Source: Hemibagrus wyckioides (taxonomy: Eukaryota; Chordata; Actinopteri; Siluriformes; Bagridae). From it: a DNA stretch of 64,000 nucleotides. The position numbers and the translations under genes are program-made. The stretch spans positions 5,640,917 through 5,704,916 of the forward strand of contig NC_080729.1 in assembly GCF_019097595.1 (NCBI RefSeq), given 5' to 3'. Position 1 is the first letter of the stretch; each line of letters starts with the position of its first letter. The notes under the pieces are model-generated. The model saw nothing but the letters and a program-made list of their open reading frames with translations. It was not told where the DNA came from and ran no database searches. Positions 1-14,700 of the stretch are shown here, in pieces.

Positions 1-2329
1 GGAAACATTGGCAGTTATTACATAAGGAACTTCCATAACATTAAATGTAACTGTAAAAAGCATGAAGTCATCCTTTTAATTAATAACAATAGAATCTAAT
101 ATTAACTGTAGTTAAAGACAAGTTATATCCAATAGCACACGCATTGTGTTGTACACCTTCCCTACTACATTTTCTACTAAACTAAAATACGGTTAGAAAG
201 GAAGTGAATAGAGGCTGAAGGTTAATATTTTGTCGTTCTGTTACTTTTCCCAGCTCTACCATCTGTAACGGCTATTCAAGGTCACTAGAGCGAAACTCTG
301 ATGGAGGGATCAAGTATCAAACCGTGCAGTGGCTACTCGGTGGCTATTTTTGGAACAAAGCCCTTTCTCTTTTGCTTTTCAAGAGCCTGGTGCTTGTATG
401 TTCACAGTGTTTGACAGTGCGCAATTACTTGCAGGCAGGAGGACGCAGGATCTGTGACAAGTGACACACCGTCTTTCCCCCTGATGAGATGAGCACAGCG
501 GCTGCCTGCTTTAATGAAATTAGCCATTACACACACACACACACACACTTGCTTTTAGTGTCTTTCTCAGGATATATATGACACATCCTTTTAGTCAAAC
601 TATCCTGTTCAGTGGCCTCCAGCTGATCAGACTGCTTTGATTAGATTTCAAGGAGAGAATTTGCATAACTGAACTCCTTTGAAGGGCCATTTCGGCATGT
701 GCGAGTGTCCTATTGTATACCTGCCAAGCGCTAATATAGATTTTCTCTCTTAAACACAGATCCCACTCAGAGACGACAACAATTAAGCACCTTTGACGGA
801 CCTAGGAAGTAAATGTATGCAGTCTTTATTGCTCAATTCAAGCTAAGAAAAGATTCATTTAAAGCCTAATTTATATTCTGTTCTTTTGGCAGTTGCTTTT
901 ATCTAAAAAGGACCAACAGTAGATCTCCGGAAAGGCCAGGATTTAATCTCACAACCTTTCAGTAACTAGCACAGAATGTGAAGCTTCCTCTGCATATTTA
1001 ATCTCACCGTTTCATTCAGTTCAGTTCAGGTTTATTTGTATTTACTTTTAACTTTTAAGGTCTTTGCAGCGTTACGACAAGGATTAAATCCTTAATTATC
1101 ATGAGGATAAAGCCTAGACATGAACCAGATTCTGGGAGAGACACCAGATAGAGGGATATATAAATCATTACTCCTCCACAACCGTGTACTGTAGACAAAA
1201 AGCTAAAGGTATTACGTTTGTTGAAAACATGTATGAACATATCAGGAATATGAGTTCATTTGATTCATCTTGTACCTTCATCTTGCCCCTCTAATACCTA
1301 CAGTGTTATATTGTGTGTTCCACTGTTGTTTTTTCCTCTCTGCTCTTGCCACTTCCTGACAGGATCCATTTCAGTTTCGCAATTTTTTAAACAAAGGCTT
1401 GGACCTTGTTCAGTCAAAACCCTTCAGACCTACAGTAAAGGAACTTTCCAGCTTCTTATAACTTTATCTTTGTTCCACATCTGTTGTGTGGTTGTGTGAA
1501 ATTACCACCAACAATCGTTTTGACAAGTTTCCTTGTAAAAGTATATATATATATATATACATACATAGAAAATCTGCTTTTAGACCCAATTATCGTGTCT
1601 AAAAGCAGCTTCATTAATGAATGGACCTTTTAATTTTAATAATTCATCCTTTCTGAGAGTTTCTTTTCTTTCAGAGGGAAAATGTGTGGTTATATCTTAC
1701 CATCATATTCAGCATGGCTCATGATTTATGAATTTTGAGGTTCTGTAGAGGTTCTGTCAGAGTGACGGTTATATGTTGGAACGTTTTTAAGACTATCCAA
1801 AGATCTATTTAAAGAACTCATTTTTTCCAAAGAGAGTAGGCAGAGTGACTTCTACGCAGGGATGGTCTAAACCCAACAGGGAAGTTTTGCCACACCAGCA
1901 TGTCCAATAGAGTTAAACTTGTCCTCGGTTCATTTGGATTTGAGGCCCAGCAGCAGCTGTGTGTGTTTGTGCTTGTACTTGTGTGTGTCGGAGTCTTGTT
2001 AAGGTCAGACTGAGCAAACCTTGCAGTGCTGAAAAAGGCTGAAGTAGGCTCGGAGCACCTCGGCAGGGGTGCCACCATCCATATCTCTGCTAGCAAATGG
2101 ATTTGTCCCGATAAGATCAGCAGGCGGAAGGCGTGAGATAGTAGTGTGTACGGCTTTGTAGGTTCCTGAAGCACCAGCTCGATGAAGATCTCCAAGCCGG
2201 AAAAGGGTGCTTTATATATTCCGGAGACATCGTCAGCTTCCTGCTCTGGCAGGATATAAAGATGTCTCCGAGTCCTGGGTGCTTTTCCGAATCTATCTGC
2301 ACTCTAATCACCACCCCACTGACAACTCT

Positions 2330-2360
<31 letters not shown>

Positions 2361-4797
2361 TCCATGTAGCCTTATCTTTAACCTTGTCTCGCAGTCTCCT
2401 TTCTCTCACCTCCCTTCCTTTCCCACCCACACTGCCTTATACTGATATTTTTTCCCCCAACTCAGTCCTTGCCATTTCCGGAGTGGCACATTCTCAGTGT
2501 ACTTAACACCCACTGCTTACAGGCAACCATAAAGTTAAAGGTTCACTCTATAAACCTTCATTTTCCTCCTTTGATCTGCTGAGAACGTCTGTCTAATAGT
2601 TTTAAAATTACAACCAGTTTCTGCAGGTTCTTCCCTGTTTGAGTGATTCAGTGCGTTGTCAATGCAACGCTGTATCGTCATGTAATCACACCTATCACAT
2701 ACCCTTAAATCACTAGGTAATGGTACAAAATAATTGCCATGTCCTCTGTAAAAAAAAAAATATCTGAGATGCTATAGTCGGAAAGTTATTAATAAAAGAC
2801 CAAAGTTCTGTTTAGCCTCGATCCATGGAAGGAGCATATGAAGTCGTGAGTAGGTTCACAGCACAGCACATGAACTGTCTGATATCTTCGCTGTCCTTTT
2901 AGCTGGCCTCAAGCCTTAGACTCTTGTAGGCTGCAATCTGATTGGCTAGTCCCTTTCCTGTATTAGGTTTCCAATCTGATTCAAGTGGATTGTTCCAGTG
3001 AAAGCATGTATTCCTTGGCCACATGTTGCAACAAAAAGTACCAGATCCTCTGAGAAAGCCTAGAAGGTCTGGACTAACCCTGAACCAGCTCTAGCTTTTA
3101 GTATGCAAATATATATCCTGGTATTAAGAATTAGCAGAAATCTCATCCTTTTAACCTCTAAAATTCAGTGGTATGTGTCCCCTTAAGTTCTCCTGACTAA
3201 TTGAGATAAAGCATTGCTGTCCAGATGGGCCTGGTCCCTTCCGGGATAACATCACCCCTATCCAAAGCTTTTTTTGGATAAGTTAGTGCCTAATAATTGC
3301 AGAGCACAACAGGAACGCAGTAGGGCACCTGCGGTGGTGTTTTTGTGACTGGATGTAGGTTAGATCCTTCTGGAGCTTGCACATGTCCTTACAAGCTCAT
3401 GCTGTGACGCATACAGGAGAGAAAGGAGAGAGTGGGAATGGCAAAAACAGTGGATCTCACTAGTATGGCCTGTGATCTACTATCGAGAGCCTTCAGTAAT
3501 GAAACATTAGGTTTATTATTGGTACTAAAAATATGTTATATAAAATTGCACCCTCTGTTTTAGCTGTTCCACAACAAAACTGATGTATCTACACAAACTT
3601 TCCTTGGAGTTAAAATAGAAACTTGTACTATTAAAGACTTTTGTTACTGCCAGTTCCCACCCTCTAGCTAGGCCTGGCTTAGCACCAGACAGAGTGGGTG
3701 CAGGCTAAAACTCTACTACTGCTACTGCATTTAATCACACAAAGCCTTGCTTGCTAGCAATTACCTAGCAATTACAAGTGCAGGTTCATTTTTCCTTTCT
3801 GCAAATGATCCCTGTATTTTGCTATGTCTTTTTCTGAGAAAGGGAATATATGAATGTTTTAAGTACCAGGCTGCACAGGTTGTTATCTCTTTGGCCAAAT
3901 GGTTAGCGACTTCAATTTCTCCAGCTCAGCTTGACGAGGGCCAGGAGAGTGGCGGCATTTGGCTGTCGATGCACTTTTCTTCCTGCTATCACTGTCTGTT
4001 TGTCTGCTGATTTATTCATGCCAGCAGTGCTTAGAGGTCAGACAGGAGTTACTGGAGCTACTTTGAACATGTTTGTCTATGTGTCAGGGTGCTTATTAAC
4101 TCTTATTCCTTATTTTATTGGAATGCTTACTCCTTTAATATTTGGGCCTCATGCTTGATGTCTTTTACTGATGGGGTCTCTTTAGGGTTTCTTGCATCAA
4201 CCAAATATCAGTCCATGTATTTCAATCACGTAGCAATATGGGGTCTTAAACAAAAAGCTTATTAGTTAGTATTAAGACGCCATAGTACACCGCATTAAAG
4301 CACTAACAAAAGCCTGTAGTAATAAAATATTAAAATATGTAGAAAGTCTTTTGTTATTCTTGCTACAGTTGCTTTATGATTCATTCCCCAGTAAAATTAT
4401 GCGGGCATTATGAAGTTTAATAAAACCCTAGTTTTACAAAGTACTACAAATGATGGTGTTGTATTAAATGTAAAATGTATTAAATGCAAATGTAAGTTTA
4501 ATCAAACTATTCTGAATTTTCATAAAGATGTATGTGTCTCTTTTTACCCTTTCACTCTTACAGTCACTTTCACATCTAAAGCTAAAGAGTTATTCCTAAA
4601 TATCTGGCATGCTACACACGTCTCTCTCTAGTTTTTATTTGGCAACTCATATATGAAAGTGGTGCTCATGCTGAAATGTATCAGGGCCACGCTGATGGCA
4701 CCGCTTAGCCAAAATAGTAGAGGCAAAAAATAGCTAATAAAGTTGTAGTTTCCCTGCTGAATATTGGGAAGCAACTATATCCTTTTTCTCTTTCCAG
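1..4797 (+). other. PPM1L intron 1, 3' part (no gene seen)
   Basis: This is non-coding sequence upstream of the first PPM1L exon in the window, ending in a pyrimidine-rich acceptor (tttccag, 4791-4797). It holds short microsatellites, (CA)n at 530-548 and 2333-2360 and (TA)n at 1542-1559. No conserved coding block was recognised; the short open frames here are chance or low-complexity. The missing N-terminal PPM1L exon must lie further upstream. Confidence 0.7.
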
Positions 4798-4972
4798 GCG
4801 GCAGCAGAATACGTGAAAACTCGCCTGCCCGAGGTCCTGAAGCAGCACGTACAGAGTTATGAGAAAGAAAAGGAAAACAGTCTTTTATCTTACCAATCCA
4901 TCCTGCAGCAGCAGATCCTCAACGTGGACAAGGAGATGCTGGAGAAGCTCTCGGCCACCTATGATGAATCAG
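4798..4972 (+). CDS. ppm1l: PPM1L coding exon (first in window)
   Basis: The exon is bounded by tttccag before 4798 and gtgag after 4972. It encodes a segment from [12 protein letters not shown] to ATYDESG, and the last base starts a split Gly codon. The sequence matches the helical PP2C region that follows the DGHGG motif in PPM1L. Confidence 0.93.
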
Positions 4973-7900
4973 GTGAGATGTTTTGGTCAAGGTTATCCTT
5001 CAGTTTCTTTTAGATTCATTACACTAGCCAAGAATAGGAACTAGTAGAAACTGAATTTCCTAGGAAATTAGATAAATATAATTAAAATGGCTATGCAAAA
5101 AGTGGTTAAAATCAAGGACATTTTTATACATCGTATTTTTTGTACACATTTAACTTATGTAAATGAATCAAGGGGAAGGTGTACAAGACAGTGGTGAGAC
5201 CGGCCATGCTGTATGGTTTAGAGGCAGTGTCACTGAGGAAGAGACAGGAGTCTGAGCTGGAGGTGGCAGAGCTGAGGATGTTGAGGTTCTCTTTGGGAGT
5301 GACAAGGTTGGACAGGATTAGGAACGAGGACATCAGAGGGACAGCTCATGTTGGACGTTTGGGGGACAAAGTTAGGGAGGACAGATTAAGATGGTTTGGA
5401 CATGTCCAGAGGAGGGAGAGTGACTATATTGGTAGGAGAATGTTGGACATGGAGCTGCCAGGCAGGAGGCAAAGAGGAAGGCCAAAGAGGAGGTATATGG
5501 ATGTAATAAATGAGGATATGAAGCTAGTGGGTGTAAGTGTAGAGGATGCAGAAGATAGGGTTAGGTGGAGAGAGATGATTCGCTGTGGAGACCCCTGAAG
5601 GGAAAAGCCGAAAGAAGAAGAAGAAGAAGAAGATTTAACTTATGTAAATAATGACTACAGGTCAGATGGTTTTATCAGGATTTGTATGAAGAATTAGAGT
5701 GGTCATGCCTAAAGGAAATTAACTGGTTTACGCGTATTTAGGGGAAAATGGGGGGGGGGGCATAAATAAAAATCAAAGCAAAATGGAAGATTATTAAAGA
5801 GCAGTCAGAGGAGAACGACTAGTTTTACTGGGCAGGAAGGCAACGTTAACCCAAATAACCACTCTGGACAACCATGGTCAGCAGAAAAGCATCTCAAAAT
5901 GCTCAACATGTCAAGTCACAAAGCTTTTATAGTCATTTCAACCATATATAGCTGACGCAGTAGACGAGACAACATTTCTCCAGGACCCTGGTGCTTACAT
6001 AAAATAACACAGAGCTACAAAACAACACACAGCTAAGGACTGAAAGTAAGTTGTCCTAGCCGGTTAAAGGTCATCATGTGCAACCCTAGTGCAAACAGTG
6101 CAAGAAAAACAGACATGTTATAGACATGTATGTGTTCATCAAGCAGATGAGCTACAACAGACCACATGTGGTGTCAGCCAAGAACAGTTGGTCTAAGTGG
6201 ACACTTTCTACAGGGTTTTCTCTCAAACTTTCCTGTATTGCTTTAGCTGTACTGTTTGAGTTAGTGAGAATATTGGGTTAGAGAAAGAAGAATCTTATCT
6301 TTGTGAACATATGCTTCCTGTACTATTTAATTAAAGGTTTGTCTTTCTGTGGCATCTCATAATTATCCAAAGATCCCTCTGTGGTAAGAGATGAAAAGAG
6401 AGAAAGAGGGAATGAGAAAGCTGTTATTTCTTTCTTCATTATAATAATGATTCTACTGCAGTTATATAATATGACATATGATCATCTTAATCATGGTTGT
6501 AGTGTTTCCTGTTTGTCAGATTGGGTTTCTAATTGGCTGGTGATGGTGAAATGCTCTGTCACTCTGCGTTTTTATCTTGACACACTACTCGTTACAGTGT
6601 ATGTTAAGTGTATGTGGTGAAATCAACATTTTAAATTAAACTCCTCTCAATAGACACTGATCAGGCATAACATTATGACCACTGACTGGTGAGGTGAATA
6701 ACGCTGATGATCTCCTCATCATGGCAATGTGGCAACAGGCAGAAATGAACATTTTGTCCTCAACGTTGATGTGTTAGAAGCAGGAAAAATGGACAAGCGT
6801 AAGGATTTGAGCGAGTTTGATGAAGGGGCAAATTTGTGATGGCTAGACGACTGGATCAGAACATCTCCAAAACTGCAGCTCTTGTGGGGTGTTCCCGGTC
6901 TGCAGTGGTCAGTATCTATTAAAAGTGGTCCAAGGAAGGAACAGTGGTGATCCGGCAACAGGGTCATGGATGGTCAAGGCTCATTGATGCACGTGGGGAG
7001 CGAAGGCTGGCCCGTGTGATCCGATCCAACAGACGAGCTACTGTTGCTCAAATTGCTGAAGAAGTTAATGCTAGTTCTGATAGAAAGGTGTCAGAATACA
7101 CAGTGCATGACGGGTCAGGGCAGCAAAAGGGGGAACAACACAATATTGGGCATGTGGTCATAGTGTTATGCCTGGTCAGTGTATAGTTTAGTTTAAGACC
7201 ACTTTTATACCCTGATTGAGATTGAACTGGTGCAACTTACAACTCAAAAAAGAGGAGAAAATGGTTAAGCGTTGCTGTTTTATTACTGCAGTAACATAAA
7301 ATTGGTCATATTATGAACTATAAAAGCCTTTCTGTCTGAATTACCTCAGTTAGTTTTTTCAACTGAAAATGAAAAGCTCTTAGGTATAGTATCTAATGAT
7401 CGTTCTTTTACGGTTACTGATCACCTCCACTCCCTCTTCAAATCGTAAAAAAATCTGTACACCTTTCATTCAAATCGTTGAGAAGTTACATATTTTTGGG
7501 CATGAGGCACTTGAAGGCTGCCCTAGATATGCACACAGACATGATGTGTTTTATTCATCTGTGCCACTTTCCCCAAAAGCACTGATGCTTTATTGATGAT
7601 GAGATCGAGCAAGGAAGAGAAGGCTGAAAAATTCATAGTGGAAGACACTCCATCACTCCTCATTCCTCTCATTTTTGCTTTTTCTGAATTCCAAAAATAG
7701 CGTTTTGGTCCTGGCTTGTGGGGATCGGATGTTTACCTTGTTGATTTGCTTTACACAGCATTTCTGTTTATTACTGTTTACCCTTTCAGGGGTTTTTTTT
7801 TAACCTGATCAAGTTTTTTAAACCAGTGGATCTAATCCTAATATGTCTAGCTTCAATGATTGATATATCCCCCCCCCTTCACTCAGTGATCCTGATCATG

Positions 7901-9519
7901 TCATGGTTGTCAAACAGACTGGTTTTGAGTGTTTCTAAAACTGCTGATGCTCTAGGATGTTCCTGAAGACAAAAATCCAATATATAAGTCCAAGAAAAGT
8001 CTAAAAACAAAGTTTTTCCTGATTGGCTATCTGCCAGAGTAAGAGTAGAAAAGATCCTGTGCCCACTTCAAGCTTGTTTTCCAGTTTTTGCCTGATATTT
8101 GTAAAAACTCAGGTGGTCTTCTGGTCTTGTAGCTCATTCAGCTCAAGTCTCAATGTGTTTTGAGATGCTTTTCTGCTCACCGTGGTAATACAGAGTGGTT
8201 ATTTGCATTGCTATAGCCTTCTTGTCAGCTAACACAGTCTAGCCATTCTCCTCTGACCTCTCTCGACAACAAGGTGTTTCTAGCTACAGATCTCTGGAAG
8301 TTTTTTGTTTTTTGGTTTTGGTTTTTTTTCTGCTGTTTGCACCAAACTCCAAAGACTGTTGTGGAATGAAAATCTTAAGTGATCAGCAGTTTTGTGGAAA
8401 ATGCAAACAAACCCATCTGGAACCGACAAACATGCCACCCAAGGTCAAAGTCACTGAGACCAGTGACTTTTTCCCCCCATTGTGGTGTGTGATCTGACTT
8501 GTAGCTCCATTGATTTTATGCATTTACGCCGCTGCTACATGACTGGCGGATTACATGACGTTTGCACAATAAATTAGCAACGAAACTTGTCTTTGATTTC
8601 ACATTTCAAATGACGTTGTATTCATTAATAGTGGAAAAAAATGGTGACGATCTCCTTGTCTGAATACGTTATAAAAAATATCCTTTGATAGCTGGTATGC
8701 TTACAATCACAATAATCACAATTTTTTTTTTACCTCTTTCTGCTTTAAAAAGCTTCTGGTTCCTTGACAGGTGTAATAATCACCATACACCCCACAGTCA
8801 TGCACATCATCTGGTGAGATCAGATCATTCATTGCTGTCTTTAAATCAGATCTGGAGTCTTAGAGGCTCATAACAAACTTGTTTTCCATATTTCTTGTCT
8901 TGTCCTGAGGGTATAGCCTAATTAAATGTTAATATATTTTTTTAAAGGATATATTTTAAATGTATTATTTTTCTGCACTCAGAAACCCAGCACTGTGCAA
9001 ACATTCAATTAAACTCTATATAAATGCTATACTTCCTTATTGATTTATATTTAAATATACAAACTTTTGATTATGTAACAGAGACTCTCTATTCCTTAGT
9101 CAACAATAAAGTTGTTCCAGTAAGGTACAAATAAAGGAAAAGCCATTCAAAGGCATGTTTGGAACTGGCTTTGTGTTTGGCGTTGGCTGTGCATTGTTCC
9201 GCTGATGAGGATTTAATTGTGTCGCAGCAGAAATAGCGTATATATAAATGACACTGCTACAGATGTGGCAGGGCAAAAGAAATACGGCAGCTGAAATGAG
9301 GACGTGTGAGAGTGTGGAGGACAGGCAGGTGTCATCATTACTGTCCGCTGTGTTTCAATCATCCCTGTGGATCCGGGTTCCTATAACTGACATGCAAAGG
9401 AAATGAGAGCATCGGAAAGGGTAGAAGGAGCAGGATTCGTAGACGTGAAGGGTGTGATAAGTGTGCTGGCAATGTGCAAGACATATAGACATCTCTCCTT
9501 CTTACACTTTTTTTTTTAT

Positions 9520-9561
<42 letters not shown>

Positions 9562-10495
9562 CCTCTGTGGATTGGCAGCGTGTCTAATTGGAGAGGGAGA
9601 TGAGTGGACCAATACAACTCATTATCTTCTTCAACACTGGGAGGAGATAAAAATAATTAGAGACACAGGGGAAGATTACAAAGAGATAAAGTGTGTGTGT
9701 GTGTGTGTGAGAGAGAGAGGGAGAGAGAGAGAGCAGAAATGCAACAGAAGACTGTATATTTGTAATCTTACCTTAATTAGATTGAAACTATTTCATTACT
9801 TTGTCACTGTATGAAGGTATTGTCAAGTACACAACAACAGCAAGTGCTGGTTTTTAAAAAACAGAATTGATATAGCATCATAGCATTCAGAATATTTTGT
9901 TATTTTATTATGTTCTTGCACCTTATACACAGTATATCAGTCTGACCAACGAACCAACAGACTGAATCACTGGCTATTTCTGTGGCCATCATCATCGAGG
10001 AATCGACTCTTTGGAATCGACTCCCTAGTAACTTTAATGTGAAGCGAAAGCAAGACCTAAGCACACGGCATATACATAATAAATATATATTTTGTCTAGG
10101 ATTAGAACTGCTAATTGATTCGAATTGCTTCGCTACGCACGACGTGAGCCGAGTATTATGTGCACACAGTGTTCTTTATAACATAGAAGTAATCGATGAT
10201 GGAATTATTGCCAATTATTTTTCCTATTGATTTTGTCTTTTCGCCTACTTTTTTAATCGTTGCTTTTCCATGTATACTATACTATACTCTAAATTACAAA
10301 TGACTGCACTTTACGCTTGAATTTCTTTCAATTGTTTGGTTGTTGTTTTTTTTTCGTCTAAGAATTTAAAGGTTTGATTTATTTATATTAACGATGGCTC
10401 GATTTTTTTTTATTAACGATCGTGTACAGCTTACACAGCATAATCTTTCCAGTTATTCCATGAGGCAGAATGGAATTTGAATCTAAAGTATTGAA

Positions 10496-10534
<39 letters not shown>

Positions 10535-11670
10535 TGTATAGAGAGAGTTATAAAAAGTGTGTGATGACATCAGGGAGGCAGAACCAGAGAGAAAGAGAGA
10601 CGTTTTAGGAAAGGATTCATGCTAAATTGGCTGCATAGCCCGAGGACATCAAGGAACCTCTCAGAGCTGACTATAATGGTATTAGAGTGTACACTAGATA
10701 ATACAGATATTATATGATTTACATTATGCGATGAATATTACAAAACGTGGACTGTGGAAAATAAATCAACAATGTGGCATGACATGGTTTAATTAAAATT
10801 AAAATTAACTATCACTTTCCATTCAGTAATATTAGCTTTCTTTTTATTTGAGCGAGTTTGACAAGGGCCAAATTGTGAAGGCTAGACCACTGGATCAGAG
10901 CATCTCCAAAACTGCAGCTCTTGTGGAGGTGTTCCCGGTCTGCAGTGGTCAGTATCTATCAAAAGTATCCTTTTGTGAGATGGAGGCCCAACTTACAGGA
11001 CTTAAAGTACTAAGATCTTGGTGCCAGATACCACAGCACACCTTCAGGGATCTAGTGCAGCTCATGCCTTGACAGTTCAGGGCTGTTTAGGCAGCAAACA
11101 GGGGGACCAACAAAATATTAGGCAGGTGGTCATAATGTTATGCCTGATCGGTGTATAGTCACATTTAATCACTTCATCATCTATGAACATAAGACAAAAA
11201 AATAACACAAAAGAACGCAGCTTGACATGTTAAGAATAAGGTTTAAGACTTTTCAGTAGTGGAGAACGTAAACGTTACAGCTTTACCTCTGATTAACATT
11301 TTTATCAATGTTAATAAACATCTCCTTGCCAGAAAACGTCACCATATCAACCACAAGGTTTTTCTTTGTTATACAACAACACAATCTTTTGTAAGTGTTT
11401 GCTGTTAGGCTTAAATTGTGTGTTGCATCCGCCACATAATAAATCCCTGTGGAAGCTGTTACTATAGAAACGATTAGAAGGAGTTTATTAATATAAAGTG
11501 TGATTTGTCTTGCAGTCATCACTTTCTGACCAATCAGAGTTGAGTATTCAGCAGGTCTGTGCGCTATAAATCATTTAAATCCAGTAATATTAATATTAGC
11601 TTTTTTATTTATTTGTGTCATTCAGCTGCATCTAAAAGTGAAAGCTAATAATAATAATCAAACCTTAATC

Positions 11671-11705
<35 letters not shown>

Positions 11706-14700
11706 TTTCAGTGTTTAGATTTAAACAAAATAAAATAAAACAGCACAGCCATTAGAGGTCCTTGGCATAGGCAATATAAGTGTTTGCCAGTGGCACAAGC
11801 GCCGCTCCTGAAATAGCATGCCGTTTCCGTGTACTCGCTGTCCTGCTCCAATAAATGATGTTGTTTTAATGGACAAGTCATCAGCTGCCCAGGACCTGAC
11901 CCCACTTTTCAACAGTAAGAGTGGAAAGAGGTGAAAAAAGCAGCAGCAAGGGCAACAGGCAATCAGATTCCCACCCCTACCCGCTGTGGTGCCTCCTTCT
12001 TGACCTTGCTCCAAATGAACAGAAAAGGTGGAAGAAATTTAAAATGGATTACAATTTCATTAAAAAAAGTGTGATTTTCAAGCTCAGACGAGGGGCATGT
12101 TAGCTTAGCTTAGCTTTTTCTCACACCTTTCAGGGTTGTCGGTAGATTAAGGTTTGAGGGGTTTCCTCCAGCTTCCTCCATAGACATGTGTTTGTAGGCT
12201 AACTGGCATCTCTAAATTGTCCATAATGTGTGTAATTGTGACCTGTGATGGGTTGGCACTCGACCAGGGTGTCCTCCACCTCGTGCCCTGAGTCGCCTGG
12301 GATAGACTCCAGGTTTCCTGTGAAGAAATAGAAGAAGCCTTTATTATCGCCATGCATAGATTATAGCACAGTGGAATCCTTTTTCTTCGTATAGCCCAGC
12401 TGACGTAGTTGGGGTCAGAGCACAGGGGGCAGCTATGATGGAGCAGAGAGGGTTAATGGCTTTGATCAATTCCCCAACAGTAGCAGCTTGGCAGTGCTGA
12501 TCAACAACCCAGAGCCTTAACCACTTAGTCTACCCCATAGAAGAATAACGTGAAGAAAAATGAGCTCTACAGAAAATAGATGGAAATTTTAGGTCTTTAT
12601 TAAACCACACTACAAGAAAGCCTGCTGTCTTTATGCAGGAAACTAGAAGCCACCTGATATTTACATAACCTGCAGGAAATAAATGCATAATAAATGAAAA
12701 TAGGTTTAGAGAATGACACTGCTTACACCGACACATTGATCACTCATCATATTATTCGTTCACATTTCCAGCATTTGGCAGACGTATTTATTCAGACCGA
12801 CTTACAAATGTGATCATTATTCTTTAATGTTTTAATTCTTTGTAACGCAATAAAACACTAAAAAATAAAGATTTAATAGTACGCCATTACAATACAGTTT
12901 CATCAATAAAGTATTTTTAAATCTACATCATTCCTTACTTCAATAATGTAGATAAAATTATAAAATAACATTTTCTACCCTCTTTCCATCTATAAACATT
13001 TTCCTTCTGCTTTCATCTGTCTCTGCTTCATTATTTCTCTCACGCTGTCTTTTTTCTCCCATCTTCATTCTTTTCTCTCTTATTGCAGCACGTTTTTCAT
13101 TTGCCCTCTCCTTTAGACCCCTATAAACTTTCTCATTTGTCTTTCTTTCATCTTCCTTTTTTTTTTCTCCCCACCTTTCATTGCCTCTGATTTTGCATGT
13201 TTGGAGACGAGCAAGCTCGGTAGGAAATGTGGAGATGATCGTCTGCTAGATGATTATGTAATCACTCATCTTTTATAATAGGAGTGAAGAGTACTTGCGA
13301 GTAGGGGGTGTGAGGTTTATGTTTGTTTGTTTGTTTGTTTGGTGTTTACTTACATTTATTAGAAAGCTTGGTAAAGGAAAAAAAAAAAGATGTGAAAAAT
13401 TAATTAGCTAGAATTTTGAGCCTCATGAAACCTTTATGAAAGCCTTATGAAGATGTATGGTATCTTTTTAACGGAAACACAATTAATAGAAAATGAAATG
13501 AAATAAAAACACATGCTTATATTGTACTTGTTTAAGTTCATCTAAGTGTTGCAGTCATCCAAGACTTCCTGTTTCACTGGGGTATAAATACGTGGTGACA
13601 CAGAGGACAGATTCATTTAGTCATCCGTCATCATGAGGAAGATTACAGAAGTTACAAACAAACTAAGACTGTGTGTTCGCCCTCCCAAATGAGGAAATGA
13701 CTACGAAAATAGCTCTGTGTAATGAAGGTGCTCATATCTACTCTGAGGACGATAATTGAGTTGTTTAAAACAACCAGAGCTGTCGTAAAAGAGAAGAGCA
13801 TATAAGTGTATTTTTCTCTTACACACAGAGAGAGAGAGAAGGATGGTTAGAGATCATGGTTGGAGATGGCATAACCGTGTGTCTAAATCTACAATTAAGC
13901 ACCACCGCCATGCCAAGCAGCTATTTAGAAGGCGAGCCAGAAAAAAAGCTTTTTCGTTTATTTAACCACAAAATTAAGCATCTGGTGTTTACTAGATGAG
14001 ACTGGAACTTTGACTGGAACCAAGGTCTTTGGTTAGATGAGTTAAAAATAGAGCTTGTCTGGAAAAGTGTTTATTTGGTGTAAAATTCACAGTGAAATTC
14101 TTTCTTCGCATATCCCATCCTTGGACAGTTGGGGTCAGAGCGCAGCGTCAGCTATGATACAGCGCCCCCTGGAGCAGAGGTGTTGAGGGCCTTGCTCAAA
14201 GGCCCAGCGGTGGCAGTTTGACGGTGCCCGATCTTCTAATAAACAACCCAGAGCCTTAACCACTTGAGATACAGCTCTGGGTTGTTGGTTGTAAGCTGCC
14301 ACTGTTGGAGCCATGAGCAAGGCCCTTAACCCTCCATGCTCCAGAGGCACTGCATCATGGCTGACCCTGCGCTCTGACCCCAACCTCCAAATTTGAGAAA
14401 TGTGACTTGCTGTAATGAGTGACAATAATAAATACCTCCAAAAAGATGTTACACGTTAAGTAGCCTAATCTGCACTGTTAAGTACGCTGAAGGATTTGGC
14501 TGTTTTGGATCCTCTTAAGGGTGCCATCATGGACTCCCTGAAGTACCAAGAGATTTTGATTGTAAACCTCTGCTAAGAAGATACAACTGGGTCATTGTTG
14601 AGTCAGTGATCCAAAACATGCATCCAATTCCTCCTAAAATGGTTTATTGACCAAAGAATCGAGATTTTGACATGGCCATCCAAGTTCCCTATTGGTAACC

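Noticed and set aside
9982..10230. An 82-codon frame near gaatcgactctttggaatcg
   Set aside because: It might be a DNA-transposon fragment, but I found no inverted ends or recognisable protein, so I do not call it.
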